A stretch of DNA of 37,890 nucleotides from Burkholderiales bacterium (lineage in GTDB: Bacteria; Pseudomonadota; Gammaproteobacteria; Burkholderiales; Burkholderiaceae_D): positions 1-37,890 of the forward strand of contig JAPLQC010000045.1 in the NCBI GenBank assembly GCA_026399895.1, given 5' to 3'. Within the stretch, counting starts at the first letter, position 1. The number at the start of each line of letters is the position of its first letter. Below the pieces are notes generated by a model. That model was not told the DNA's origin and ran no database searches. It worked only from the letters and a program-made list of their open reading frames with translations. The position numbers and the translations under genes are program-made. Below are positions 1-8,720 of this stretch, one piece after another.

Positions 1-76
1 CGACCGGATGCCCCCTGTCTGTTACCTGCTTGACTGCTTCAATTCGAAATTCCTCGGTATATCGCTTCCCACTCAT
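1..76 (-). CDS. IS3-family transposase OrfA, N-terminal part
   Basis: The frame starts with ATG at 76, preceded by a purine-rich AAGGGGGT ribosome site, and continues out of the window. The 25 visible residues begin MSGKRYTEEFRIEAVKQV, the typical start of the OrfA helix-turn-helix protein of IS3-family elements (HTH_Tnp_1 type). OrfA binds the terminal repeats and is normally fused to the DDE catalytic part by a programmed frameshift; that part is not visible here. Too short for the usual gene-calling length cut-off, but the motif is characteristic. Confidence 0.8.
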   Translation of the reverse strand, partial: MSGKRYTEEFRIEAVKQVTDRGHPV

Positions 77-139
77 GACACCCCCTTGAAGGCCTAAATT
101 TATAGGCTAGGAAGTGTCTAGTAAACCCGGGGCGATTCA
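1..139 (-). mobile_element. IS3-family insertion sequence, upstream end only
   Basis: One end of an insertion sequence runs off the left edge of the window. The minus strand carries the first 25 codons of an IS3-type OrfA. Outside it is a terminal repeat reading TGAATCGCCCCGGGTTTAC inward from position 139, an end I associate with IS3-family elements. The other end, orfB and any target duplication lie outside the window. The element has landed inside another minus-strand reading frame (139-384). The exact boundary is set by the TGAATCG start and could be off by a few bases. Confidence 0.75.
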
Positions 140-384
140 TTGCCATAGAACCAGTAAGCGTTCGAGGCAGATACGCTATATGTGCCAGCACTCAAATTTC
201 CAAGGCTGTAAATATCTACATCTGCTGAAGACCAGTTTGAGGAAAGCAAACCAGAAGCTTTATTCGAAAGACCTGCGGCAATATAAAAGCTATCTGATAA
301 AGAATTTGGAGCATCACGGTAACTTGATGCATAAGACGAGAAAAAACCAGTCGCTTTTTCGTCGTATGTTGAAAAATAGGGCAT
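139..384 (-). pseudogene. Secreted-type protein fragment truncated by the IS
   Basis: An open frame starts at ATG 384 and reads for 82 codons into the IS end, where it picks up a few IS-encoded residues and stops. The residues are rich in Ser, Ala, Tyr and Asn. A segment reading DVDIYSLGNLSAGTYSVSAS resembles the beta-strand core of pre-peptidase-C-like domains in large secreted, often calcium-binding proteins. There is no signal peptide, which would fit a type I secretion substrate, but this is inference. No good ribosome site is seen before 384, so the true start may differ. Base composition is poorer in GC than the housekeeping genes to the right. Read as the 5' remnant of a gene interrupted by transposition. 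Confidence 0.5.
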
Positions 385-955
385 CGGTACTTTTAATAAT
401 TAGTCTACAGACTCAGAAGGAATGTCCTTCTTCAATTGACATATCACACACCATTCAAGGCAATACATCTGTCTGGCATTCGGCGCAATGATTCAAAAAG
501 ATTGCCAGCACTTTATGCGGCGAGTTGCCCTATCAATCTCACATCGAGATAAAGAATGTTGAGCAAACCACTTTAAATCTAGAATTCCACCCGCCACTGA
601 TAGCACTTAGTGAGTCGCCCACAGCTGCCACCTCACTCCCTCTGCTATGGCGGCAGCTAGGCTGCTCTTTACTTGCGCGTGCTATCCACGAATCCTAGCC
701 TGATTTGGCGTTGTTAGGAGTTGCGTCTTCGAATTTATCTAATTAATTTTCATAACGACATTAAATAAATAATTGCTGGCTTATTGAGTCGTAGCAACCG
801 TCTCGTTGCTGGACGCTTCTGGTCGCTGGATAGTCAGCAGGGTTGCAGACCGAGCCACAACACCACTCATCAACGGTACGAACCAGAAGACGAGTTTTTC
901 CACACCATGGCCACAACCGGCAAAGTGAAACATTAGGTTAACGAAAAAATAAGAC
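385..955. other. Gene-free AT-richer stretch next to tRNA-Arg
   Basis: No frame of convincing coding character was found on either strand. The base composition is visibly poorer in GC than the genes beyond 1222. It lies between the broken gene and the 3' end of tRNA-Arg, a common position for the edge of an integrated element. I searched by eye for a second copy of the tRNA 3' end as an attachment site and found none inside the window. Confidence 0.4.
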
Positions 956-1032
956 TGGCCTGCCCAGCACGATTCGAACGTGCGACCTACGGCTTAGAAG
1001 GCCGTTGCTCTATCCAGCTGAGCTATGGGCAG
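956..1032 (-). tRNA. tRNA-Arg (anticodon UCU)
   Basis: Minus-strand cloverleaf of 77 nt: acceptor CTGCCCA pairs with TGGGCAG, discriminator G, encoded CCA. The D arm is GCTC/GAGC. The anticodon stem ACGGC/GCCGT encloses loop CTTCTAA with anticodon TCT, and the T arm GCACG/CGTGC encloses TTCGAAT. Decodes AGA. All stems are intact. Its 3' end faces the IS-bearing segment at the left. Confidence 0.97.
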
Positions 1033-1048
1033 AAGCGGGATTGGATAT

Positions 1049-1080
1049 GAAAAAGCGGGTTGTCGATGACAACCCGCTCT
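1049..1080 (-). terminator. Intrinsic terminator after tRNA-Pro
   Basis: A perfect 11-bp stem (arms 1054-1064 and 1068-1078, 3-nt loop) is followed on the minus strand by a run of T residues (1050-1054). It sits between tRNA-Pro and tRNA-Arg, so it should end the tRNA-Pro transcript. tRNA-Arg would then need its own promoter or read-through. Confidence 0.8.
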
Positions 1081-1087
1081 GTATGAC

Positions 1088-1164
1088 TGGTCGGAGTACA
1101 AGGATTCGAACCTTGGACCCCCTGCTCCCAAAGCAGGTGCGCTACCGGGCTGCGCCACACTCCG
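1088..1164 (-). tRNA. tRNA-Pro (anticodon UGG)
   Basis: Minus-strand cloverleaf of 77 nt: acceptor CGGAGTG opposite TACTCCG (a G-T wobble at the last pair), discriminator A and encoded CCA. The anticodon stem CCTGC/GCAGG encloses loop TTTGGGA with anticodon TGG. The T arm carries the GGTTCGAATCC signature. Decodes CCN proline codons. Confidence 0.97.
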
Positions 1165-1221
1165 AAGTTCGACATTATAGCCGATACGCCTGCAGCTTGG
1201 CACGACCTATTGCCAGTTCGA

Positions 1222-2559
1222 TCATGCGGCAACAGATTCGACCAGCCGCTCAGCTAGAGAGCGGGCCAGCTCGGGGTCGCGCGCCTCGACCATCACCCGC
1301 AGCAGTGGCTCGGTGCCGGACGGACGGATCAGTACCCGTCCGTCGCTGCCCAGCGTAGATTCCGCAGCTTGCTTTGCCGCTATCAGCGCCGGACTGGACT
1401 GCCAGTCGAAGCCGCGCTGTATACGAACATTGAGCAAAGTCTGCGGCCAGAGCTGCATGTCGGCGATGGCCCGCTCCAGACGGCTATCCGCTCGCCTCAA
1501 CGCTGACAGCACCTGCAGCGCCGAGATAATGCCGTCGCCGGTGGTGTGCTTATCCAGGAACAGCAAATGGCCGGACCCTTCACCACCCACCTGCCAGCCG
1601 CGCTCGAGTAATGTCTCAAGCACATAGCGATCGCCCACTTTAGCGCGCGCAAACCCAATGCCCATGGTGTTTAACGCCGACTCGACCGCCATGTTGGTCA
1701 TCAGTGTGCCGACGGCACCATCGATGCCTCCGTTTTGGTGGCGATCGCGCACCATCAGGTAAAGCAGCTCATCACCGTTGTAAACGCGGCCGCTGGCATC
1801 CACCATCAGCAGTCGGTCAGCATCACCATCCAGCGCAATGCCGAGGTCTGCACCATGCTCACGAACCGCGCGGGCCAGCGCCTCGGGCTCGGTTGCGCCA
1901 ACGCCATCGTTGATGTTCAGACCATTGGGTTGATTACCAATCGCCACCACCTCGGCGCCAAGCTCATGAAATACATCAGGCGCTATGTGATACGCCGCAC
2001 CATGTGCGCAATCGACCACCAGCTTCAGGCCGCGCAGATCAAGCTCGTTCGGGAAAGTACTCTTGCAGAATTCGATGTAACGTCCGCGTGCATCATCCAA
2101 GCGCCGCGCCTTGCCGAGCTTCTCTGAGCTGACGCAAGCAAGCGGTGACTCCAAGGCGGCTTCGATAGCAAGCTCAACCGTATCGGGTAACTTGTTACCG
2201 GATGCAGAGAAAAATTTGATGCCGTTGTCGTGATAAGGATTGTGTGACGCAGAGATCACCACGCCAGCCGACAGACGCAGCGCACGCGTTAGATACGCAA
2301 CCGCAGGTGTTGGCATCGGGCCCGCAAGCATCACATCAACACCCGCTGCTGAAAACCCCGCCTCCAGCGCTGCCTCGAGCATGTAGCCGGACAGACGCGT
2401 ATCTTTACCGATTAAAACAGTCGGCCGGGTACTGCCGCTTGCATCATGCGCCAACACCTTGCCCGCGGCATAGCCGAGCCGCATCACGAAATCCGGCGTG
2501 ATCGGCGACTGTCCTACATGGCCGCGTATGCCGTCGGTACCGAAGTATTTTCTGCTCAT
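1222..2559 (-). CDS. glmM: Phosphoglucosamine mutase
   Basis: Converts glucosamine-6-phosphate to glucosamine-1-phosphate, the cytoplasmic step that feeds UDP-GlcNAc for peptidoglycan and lipopolysaccharide. The 445-residue protein is full length for the family. It shows the start [13 protein letters not shown], the phospho-serine loop SASHNP (Ser105), the metal loop DGDADR, the sugar-binding GEGSGH and a C-terminal phosphate-binding RPSGTEP. The ATG at 2559 is preferred over in-frame upstream codons because it has AGGGA upstream and matches the family N-terminus. It follows folP by 8 bp, the classic betaproteobacterial ftsH-folP-glmM order, so the two are probably translated from one mRNA. 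Confidence 0.97.
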   Translation of the reverse strand: MSRKYFGTDGIRGHVGQSPITPDFVMRLGYAAGKVLAHDASGSTRPTVLIGKDTRLSGYMLEAALEAGFSAAGVDVMLAGPMPTPAVAYLTRALRLSAGVVISASHNPYHDNGIKFFSASGNKLPDTVELAIEAALESPLACVSSEKLGKARRLDDARGRYIEFCKSTFPNELDLRGLKLVVDCAHGAAYHIAPDVFHELGAEVVAIGNQPNGLNINDGVGATEPEALARAVREHGADLGIALDGDADRLLMVDASGRVYNGDELLYLMVRDRHQNGGIDGAVGTLMTNMAVESALNTMGIGFARAKVGDRYVLETLLERGWQVGGEGSGHLLFLDKHTTGDGIISALQVLSALRRADSRLERAIADMQLWPQTLLNVRIQRGFDWQSSPALIAAKQAAESTLGSDGRVLIRPSGTEPLLRVMVEARDPELARSLAERLVESVAA

Positions 2560-2567
2560 ATTCCCTG

Positions 2568-3440
2568 CTACCAATGATGAATCAATGCGCCTGTCCGTGC
2601 GGCCCACCATACCTTGAGCGCATCAACACTCTCAGCCACATCGTGTACACGAATGATACGCGCGCCTCGCTCAGCAGCCACCACCGCGGCCGCAAGACTT
2701 CCCGCAAGACGCTGCTCAACCGATTTGCCGGTCACCACGCCAATGGTGCTCTTGCGCGAGAGACCCGCCAGTAAAGGCAGCGCCAGCGAGCGCTGCAATT
2801 CGGACTGATGCGAGAGCAGTGTCAGGTTGTGTTCGACGGTTTTACCGAAACCATAACCAGGATCGATGCAGATCCGTTCCCTACCAATGCCAATGGCCAG
2901 CGCTACATCGACGCGATTCAGTAGATAGTCTCTTACTTCTACCAGCACATCATCGTAATGCGGCGACAACTGCATGCTCTGCGGGTCGCCCTGCATATGC
3001 ATGATACAGAGCGCGCTTTGACTATCGCTGACTGCCGCCAAGCTATCGGGATCACGAAAGCCACTAATGTCATTGATCATGTCAGCACCCGCCGACAACA
3101 CTTCACGCATCACGGCGGCGTGACGGGTATCGACCGACAAGGGCTTACCGCAATCGCGTAGCGCGTCGAGCACCGGCAGTACACGTCGTAGCTCTTCTTC
3201 TGTCGTGATCGCTGGCGCACCGGGACGTGTTGATTCACCGCCGATGTCGATAATGTCAGCGCCATCCGCGATCATTTGTCGGGCATGTGCGATAGCGCGA
3301 TCATGTACATCGAATAGCCCACCATCCGAAAAGGAGTCGGGCGTGACATTCAGCACTCCCATGACCATCGGGCGCGCTGCCTCACCTAGGCTCAGACGAA
3401 AACGCCCGCATTGCAATTCAGAGGAGGAGGTTTGACTCAT
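2568..3440 (-). CDS. folP: Dihydropteroate synthase
   Basis: Condenses p-aminobenzoate with 6-hydroxymethyl-dihydropterin pyrophosphate in folate synthesis; target of sulfonamides. Family motifs are plain: [40 protein letters not shown] and GLSRKSTIG. The frame is open up to a GTG at 3479, but that codon lies in the loop of a perfect hairpin. I therefore take ATG 3440 (291 residues), which leaves a short leader before the conserved core, the usual family length. No strong ribosome site precedes 3440, so the start is uncertain. Lies between ftsH and glmM on the same strand. Confidence 0.95.
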   Translation of the reverse strand: MSQTSSSELQCGRFRLSLGEAARPMVMGVLNVTPDSFSDGGLFDVHDRAIAHARQMIADGADIIDIGGESTRPGAPAITTEEELRRVLPVLDALRDCGKPLSVDTRHAAVMREVLSAGADMINDISGFRDPDSLAAVSDSQSALCIMHMQGDPQSMQLSPHYDDVLVEVRDYLLNRVDVALAIGIGRERICIDPGYGFGKTVEHNLTLLSHQSELQRSLALPLLAGLSRKSTIGVVTGKSVEQRLAGSLAAAVVAAERGARIIRVHDVAESVDALKVWWAARTGALIHHW

Positions 3441-3464
3441 GCGTGAGGGTGCACTACAAGCAAA

Positions 3465-3490
3465 CGGGGTGGGGATCACTCCCCACCCCG
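3465..3490 (-). terminator. Strong GC hairpin between ftsH and folP
   Basis: A perfect 11-bp inverted repeat (3465-3475 and 3480-3490, 4-nt loop) lies about 25 bp after the ftsH stop. On the minus strand it is followed by GTTTGCTT, a poor T tract, so it is more likely a partial terminator, attenuator or mRNA-end stabiliser than a full stop. It contains the GTG that would be the alternative folP start. Confidence 0.5.
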
Positions 3491-3513
3491 CAGGCGTACA
3501 AAGTTAGTGTGAA

Positions 3514-5344
3514 TTAGGCCGGTGCAGCGGCAGGTTCAACACCGCCATCCGATGGACCATCACTCGGACGTGAAGTCGGCGTTACCTTAGGCGGCCGTGG
3601 CTCACGGCCTGCCATGATGTCGCTGACCTGATCGGCGTCGATGGTTTCCCACTCGAGCAGGGCTTTCGCCATCGCCTCAACCTTGTCACGATTGGTTTCC
3701 AGCAAGTGACGCGACATCTCGTACTGCCGATCGAGAATCTTGCGAATCTCTGCATCCACCTTTTGCTGAGTAGCTTCCGATACCGTCTTGGACGACATGC
3801 GCCCGAAGTAGGAATCTTGGTCGGAATCTTCGTAAACCATCGTACCGAGTTCTTCCGACATACCGAAGCGGGTCACCATCGCACGCGCCAGTTTCGTCGC
3901 ACGTTCGAAGTCGTTTGAAGCGCCGGTCGACATCTGATTCATGAAGATCTCTTCCGCGATACGACCACCAAACAAGATCGCGATATCTTCCAGCATCTTG
4001 TCTTTGTACATGTTCACTCGATCATGCTCGGGCAACTGCCAAGTAAGACCAAGCGCCATACCGCGCGGCATGATGGTGACTTTGTGCACCGGATCCGCCT
4101 TTGGCAACAGCTTGGCGACCACTGCGTGACCAGACTCATGAAACGCCGTATTACGACGCTCTTCTTCGCGCATCACTGCTGATTTGCGCTCAGGGCCCAT
4201 GACGATCTTGTCCTTGGCATCTTCGAAATCCTGCATCTCGACCAGACGCTTGTTGCGACGTGCAGCAAACAGCGCAGCCTCGTTGACCAAGTTTGCCAAG
4301 TCAGCGCCGGAGAAGCCCGGCGATCCGCGCGCCAGTAAATCAGCCCGCACGTCAGGCGCAATAGGCACCTTGCGCATGTGCACATTAAGAATTTGCTCGC
4401 GGCCACGAATGTCTGGCAGACCGACATGAACCTGACGGTCGAAACGGCCCGGACGCAGCAGCGCCTTGTCGAGCACGTCTGAACGGTTGGTGGCGGCGAT
4501 CACGATCACGCCGGCGTTGGCCTCGAAACCATCCATCTCAACCAGCAGCTGGTTCAGCGTCTGCTCGCGTTCATCATTGCCACCGCCCATACCAGCACCG
4601 CGATGACGACCCACTGCATCAATCTCATCGATGAAAATGATGCAGGGCGAATGCTTCTTCGCGTTCTCAAACATGTCGCGCACGCGCGAGGCGCCGACAC
4701 CGACGAACATCTCGACGAAGTCAGAACCGGAAATCGTGAAGAACGGTACCTTGGCTTCGCCAGCAATCGCGCGAGCCAGCAATGTTTTACCGGTACCCGG
4801 TGGGCCCACCATCAACACACCGCGTGGGATACGACCACCCAGCTTTTGAAACTTGGTGGGGTCGCGCAAGAAGTCTACTAACTCACTCACTTCTTCTTTG
4901 GCTTCATCGCAACCACTTTGACTTACCAAAGGAGAAGGCACCGCCCTTGCCGCCGCCCTGCATCTGGCGCATGAAGAAAATCCACACACCAATCAACAGC
5001 AACATCGGGAACCAGGAGATAAACACCTGAGACAGGAACGACGGTGGCTCAGGTTGTCTGACGTCGAACTTGACACCGTTGTTCACCAGATCACCAATCA
5101 GGCCACGATCGAGATTAGTCGTGGTGGCCTTGAGCTTCTTGCCATCGTTGGTGATCGCAATAATGGTGCGGTCCTCGATGGTGGCTTCGCGAATACGCTG
5201 CGCCTTCACCTCATCGAGAAAATCGGAGTAAGCGATCGGAGTAGCGCCACCTGAAATGCCGCGCTCATCGAACTGCTTGAAGACAGTAAACAGCACCAGG
5301 GCAATGACGACCCAGATGGCGGCTTTGGAAAACATATTATTCAC
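3514..5344 (-). pseudogene. ftsH: ATP-dependent membrane zinc protease FtsH, broken by frameshift deletion
   Basis: FtsH is a hexameric inner-membrane AAA protease that degrades LpxC, sigma-32 and misassembled membrane proteins. The N-terminal frame (5344 to 4907) has the first membrane helix, the periplasmic domain, the second helix and the following [10 protein letters not shown]. It then runs out of frame into a stop. The catalytic part resumes in another frame at about 4914 with GCDEAKEEV and holds Walker A GPPGTGKT, Walker B FIDEID, the second region of homology [20 protein letters not shown] and the zinc site HESGH. Compared with the family, roughly 17 residues between GKSK and AGCDEAKEE are missing and the reading frame changes, consistent with a deletion of about 50 bp. 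As written it cannot make full FtsH. Real loss or assembly error are both possible. The C-terminal frame alone has no plausible start of its own. Confidence 0.9.
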
Positions 5345-5487
5345 GCGGGGAGCTCCTGGAAAGCGGCCGAAACGGTCGGCTTGACACGAAGGATGATTCT
5401 ACTCTCAAGATTCAGGCCTTGCCAAAGCCTATATGGGGCTAAGCCCCTGATTTTTCAAGGCGCTTCGGCTTCTGCCGGAGCCAGACC

Positions 5488-6132
5488 TCAGGATCCGGGC
5501 TTGAGCCCGCGACCCAGCAGGAAGATTTCGGATGACCTATCCCGGCTGGCCTTTGGCTTCTTGGAGCTAACGACACGAAACACTTGCCGGAATTGCTCAA
5601 GAATTTGATTGTAGCCACTGCCATTAAAGCATTTGACGAGCAGGCAGCCGGAAGGTTTCAGGTGCTGGCAAGCGAATTCGATAGCCAGATCGACAATATC
5701 CTCGATCCGGGCCGCATCGGCCGCGGCAATACCGGACAGGTTTGGCGCCATGTCTGAGAGCACCAGATCGAGCTTTTGCCCCCCGAGCAACTGTGCCAAC
5801 TGGTCGGCCACTGCCTGCTCGCGGAAGTCTCCCTGAATAAAATCGACATCCGCAATCGGCTCCATTGGCAACAGATCCAAGCCGATGATCCTGCCATGAA
5901 TGCCGCCGCCCTCTTTGCCCGCCATTTTGCGGCGAGCGTACTGCACCCAGCTACCCGGCGTACTGCCAAGGTCAACAATGATCTGACCGGGTTTGATCAG
6001 CTTCTCGGCTTCATCGATCTCTTTCAGCTTGTAGGCCGCACGCGCGCGAAAGCCCTCTTTCTGCGCGAGCTTCACATAGGGATCATTGATGTGATCGTGC
6101 AACCAGTTCTGATTGCTTTTGTTTTTTGCCAT
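5488..6132 (-). CDS. rlmE: 23S rRNA (uridine-2552-2'-O)-methyltransferase
   Basis: Methylates U2552 in the A-loop of 23S rRNA late in 50S assembly. At 214 residues it has the usual length. The SAM-binding loop reads [10 protein letters not shown] (residues 53-62). The K-D-K-E catalytic set can be placed at Lys35, Asp127, Lys167 and Glu202. The C-terminus [20 protein letters not shown] is typical. It sits upstream of ftsH on the same strand, as in many proteobacteria. Its usual divergent partner yhbY is displaced by the gene at 6246-8111. Confidence 0.97.
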   Translation of the reverse strand: MAKNKSNQNWLHDHINDPYVKLAQKEGFRARAAYKLKEIDEAEKLIKPGQIIVDLGSTPGSWVQYARRKMAGKEGGGIHGRIIGLDLLPMEPIADVDFIQGDFREQAVADQLAQLLGGQKLDLVLSDMAPNLSGIAAADAARIEDIVDLAIEFACQHLKPSGCLLVKCFNGSGYNQILEQFRQVFRVVSSKKPKASRDRSSEIFLLGRGLKPGS

Positions 6133-6245
6133 TGACTAAGGATACCGCATCGCTGCATCGAACATTTGTCCGATGAACCCTTGGGAGTATTCCTGTACTC
6201 AGGCTGCTGCGCAGGGTGGCGCATTAACCATGATGGAGATACGCG

Positions 6246-8111
6246 ATGGATGCACTTTACTCAGGATTTTCATATGCCTCGAACGAAATCAGGCGCGCTG
6301 CTCAGCCGGCAATAGATGCAATGGCGCCGGTATTGCCGACTTTCGGCTGCGGGGAAGCTGCTGTCAAACAAAGTGCAGGCAATCTGATTCATGAATTGGA
6401 AAGTCGCACTATCGTCGAAAACCATGCAAATAAAAACAGCATGGGCTGGAGTAGCGCCTTCTCGTCGATAAAAAAAATTGTTCTCTATCCATTTAAAGAT
6501 CCGGCTGGCGCGTTCAGCCCGGAGGACAAATGTCGGGAATCGACGCAGGAAGAAACCAGTGCGCTGCGGGATGTGACGGGCAACATCAACCGTCAATTAG
6601 AAAGTTGGGGCATCCCGTTCCGCTTCGAAGTTTCCAATCATCGGAAGACAACGAGTCAAGTACTCCAGAAGGAATCAAGCAACTGCCTTGCACAAAAATC
6701 AAAAACCCCAACGATGGCATTGCATTTCGCTCATTGTGACGATTTGAAATCAAATGGCCATACCGTTGGCGGATATCAGGGAGCATGTCATTTAGCATTT
6801 CGAACCAGAGAAACAAGGAACATCGTTGCCCATGAATTGGCTCATGTTTTTTCGGTTCATCCGTTCGACGCTATTCCACTCAATGAATTACACCCAGACT
6901 TGCTGGAAGCCATGTGCCAGGGAGGCGCGCATGGCGATGAAACGATCACCAGCCTCAGCTATTGGAATCATTGTCGTGACATGGGCTATCCCGATACCTT
7001 GGCGCAAGTCAGAAACTCTAGAGGCCAGTGGGGCCCGATCGAGCTGACGCTGGCCAAACTCGCCACGCACAAGAATCGGGACGACGTTCATGCCCAGATA
7101 CACGCGGAGGGCGTGGATCAGTGCTACGAATGGATACGCCAAAACTATGGCGAGAGAGTCGCAGAACAGTTCGTCTGCTCCTTTGTGAAATCCGTATTTG
7201 TACACGTCATGAGCGCCGCCATTGCACGCAGCGTCAGTGACAAAAGAGTGCTGAGAATCGCGCGCGTCGCAATTCATATGATTGGTAATTTTTTACACAT
7301 GGGTATGATCGGAAAACTGACCGAGCAACCATGGTTCGTGATGGCTCACATGTTTGGCTCAATGAATCTTATGGGAAGAGCCGTGCGTGCCCTGACCGAC
7401 GTTGTAGGCGATGCCGCCATCCTGCATGCCTTCTATCATCTGATGCGCGGCAATAGCGATGCGATGCTGCAGATGGTTTACGCCACTTGCGGAGTCGCAG
7501 CCGGTAATGCATTCTCTACATTGATTTTCGGTTTTATCGAGAGCTGCGCCCCGTCCGATATTGTTCAGCGAAATGCCTACGTCGAGCTATCGAAACCTTG
7601 CGCGTTATATGGCTTAGCCACAGATGAATTATTTCAGATTTCTCAAGATGTCGATCGATATCTGACGAGCAGACAAGCGAACGACACATCGGTTGCGCGC
7701 CCAACCACCGAGGAAACTAGACGTCGAACGCTACCATCGATCGTCAAGAACATCATCAACATCGATCGCGCTGTCGCTGATGTCATCACCAATTATGTTT
7801 CGCTGCACGCGCTGACCTCATGGCTCTGGAAAACAGACCAGCAGAAAGCCGAGGCGACAGTACAAGCCAGTGTCGATCGTCTATCGCTTACGCTTGATGA
7901 AGTGAAGAGCAAATTCGGCCCTTCTAACCTGCCGCGGGTACCGGCCAACACACGATCATTCCGCCCGACCGCAGCCGTGCCGCCGCTGGACCTTGACCGC
8001 GAGACCGAGATCGACCCACTGTTGATGATGGACGGCGCTGCCGTCACTGGAATCGGCAATGCATCACTTCCTGAAAAGCAGCAGCGACTCCAGGAAAAGA
8101 AGCAGCAGTAA
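6246..8111 (+). CDS. Orphan protein with divergent metzincin-like zinc protease site
   Basis: A 621-residue protein of no family I can name. ATG 6246 has GGAG 7 bp upstream. There is no signal peptide. Residues 194-206 read VAHELAHVFSVHP, giving HExxH (His196, Glu197, His200) and a further His205-Pro. About 30 residues later TSLSYWNH (235-242) is followed by a helix PIELTLAKLATH. This order recalls serralysins (HExxHxxGxxHP, then SLMSYW, then a PLxxDIAAIQ-like helix). However, the histidine spacing is one residue short and the Met-turn methionine is missing. The remaining 350 residues carry hydrophobic helices (about 308-327, 338-352, 405-432) and no RTX repeats. The C-terminus is Pro- and charge-rich, then Gln/Lys-rich. 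Base composition is lower in GC than the flanks, and it separates rlmE from yhbY, suggesting acquisition. An effector- or toxin-like protease is a guess; a non-catalytic relative is possible. Confidence 0.6.
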   Translation: MDALYSGFSYASNEIRRAAQPAIDAMAPVLPTFGCGEAAVKQSAGNLIHELESRTIVENHANKNSMGWSSAFSSIKKIVLYPFKDPAGAFSPEDKCRESTQEETSALRDVTGNINRQLESWGIPFRFEVSNHRKTTSQVLQKESSNCLAQKSKTPTMALHFAHCDDLKSNGHTVGGYQGACHLAFRTRETRNIVAHELAHVFSVHPFDAIPLNELHPDLLEAMCQGGAHGDETITSLSYWNHCRDMGYPDTLAQVRNSRGQWGPIELTLAKLATHKNRDDVHAQIHAEGVDQCYEWIRQNYGERVAEQFVCSFVKSVFVHVMSAAIARSVSDKRVLRIARVAIHMIGNFLHMGMIGKLTEQPWFVMAHMFGSMNLMGRAVRALTDVVGDAAILHAFYHLMRGNSDAMLQMVYATCGVAAGNAFSTLIFGFIESCAPSDIVQRNAYVELSKPCALYGLATDELFQISQDVDRYLTSRQANDTSVARPTTEETRRRTLPSIVKNIINIDRAVADVITNYVSLHALTSWLWKTDQQKAEATVQASVDRLSLTLDEVKSKFGPSNLPRVPANTRSFRPTAAVPPLDLDRETEIDPLLMMDGAAVTGIGNASLPEKQQRLQEKKQQ

Positions 8112-8158
8112 GCAGCGAAAGGCTTGGGGCCGGCGCTGGCCGCTTCACCCGGCTCGCG

Positions 8159-8164
8159 TACAAT
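8159..8164 (+). promoter_or_regulatory. Possible -10 element for yhbY
   Basis: TACAAT lies 19 bp before the yhbY start, with a weak -35 region upstream. It would give a very short leader carrying the AAAGGAA ribosome site. Suggests yhbY does not depend on the preceding orphan gene. Confidence 0.35.
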
Positions 8165-8183
8165 AGCATCCAAAGGAAATAGC

Positions 8184-8648
8184 ATGCTGAAACTAACCCC
8201 CGCCGAACGCAGCGAACTGCGCTCCCAAGCACACGGCCTCAGCCCGGTCGTCATGATCGGCGATTCTGGCCTCACGCCCGCCGTGGTGAAAGAAACCGAC
8301 ACCGCACTGAAGGCACACGGCCTAATCAAGGTACGTGTGTTCGGTGACGACCGTGAGGCGCGCGTGTCCTACTATGAAACCCTGTGCGAAAAACTCGGCG
8401 CGGCGCCAGTACAGCATATCGGCAAGCTGCTGGTGCTGTATCGCCCGAAAGTCGAAAAACCCAAAGCCGTCAGCCCAACGCGCGGCAAAGGTATGCGCGA
8501 AGTCACCATCGTCACGACGCATGTGACCAAACGGCCCACGGTCAAGAAAGTCGTGCTGAAAGGTAATGAGCGCCTGACTGCCGGTGGCAATGTGCGCAAG
8601 GCCAAGACTCGGCAAAAGAGTCTGAAGAAAAACGCACTGGGACGTTGA
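8184..8648 (+). CDS. yhbY: Ribosome assembly RNA-binding protein YhbY (CRM domain)
   Basis: A small CRM-domain protein that associates with pre-50S particles. Residues 1-95 make the CRM fold, beginning LKLTPAERSELRSQAHGLSPVVMIGDSGLT, split here by the recognisable loop GDSGLT and the helix ALKAHGLIKVRV. The C-terminal 55 residues are a strongly basic tail common in betaproteobacterial members. ATG 8184 is chosen over an upstream in-frame start because AAAGGAA precedes it and the family begins here. Usually encoded divergently next to rlmE; here 2 kb of foreign-looking sequence intervenes. Confidence 0.93.
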   Translation: MLKLTPAERSELRSQAHGLSPVVMIGDSGLTPAVVKETDTALKAHGLIKVRVFGDDREARVSYYETLCEKLGAAPVQHIGKLLVLYRPKVEKPKAVSPTRGKGMREVTIVTTHVTKRPTVKKVVLKGNERLTAGGNVRKAKTRQKSLKKNALGR

Positions 8649-8677
8649 ATCAGACTCTTAGTCAAACTGCCAGAAAT

Positions 8678-8701
8678 GAATCCCGGCGTAGACCGGGATT
8701 C
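8678..8701. terminator. Hairpin between convergent genes
   Basis: A perfect 9-bp stem (GAATCCCGG and its complement, 6-nt loop) sits between the convergent yhbY and DUF4149 genes. Neither side has a strong T run, though the minus side reads ATTCATTTCT. Possibly a bidirectional weak terminator. Confidence 0.5.
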
Positions 8702-8720
8702 AGCGAGCCCAATTAAGCGC

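Noticed and set aside
956..1164. tRNA pair as an attachment site with a duplicated 3' end
   Set aside because: The neighbouring island-like stretch prompted a search, but no second copy of either tRNA 3' end was found within the window.
4904..4992. Alternative N-terminus for the FtsH protease part (MVCGFSS...)
   Set aside because: These residues come from the membrane-domain DNA read in the wrong frame; no ribosome site and no family similarity.
5434..5453. Small plus-strand hairpin GGGGCTAAGCCCC followed by TGATTTTTC
   Set aside because: It looks like a terminator on the plus strand, but the stem is only 5 bp and no plus-strand gene precedes it.
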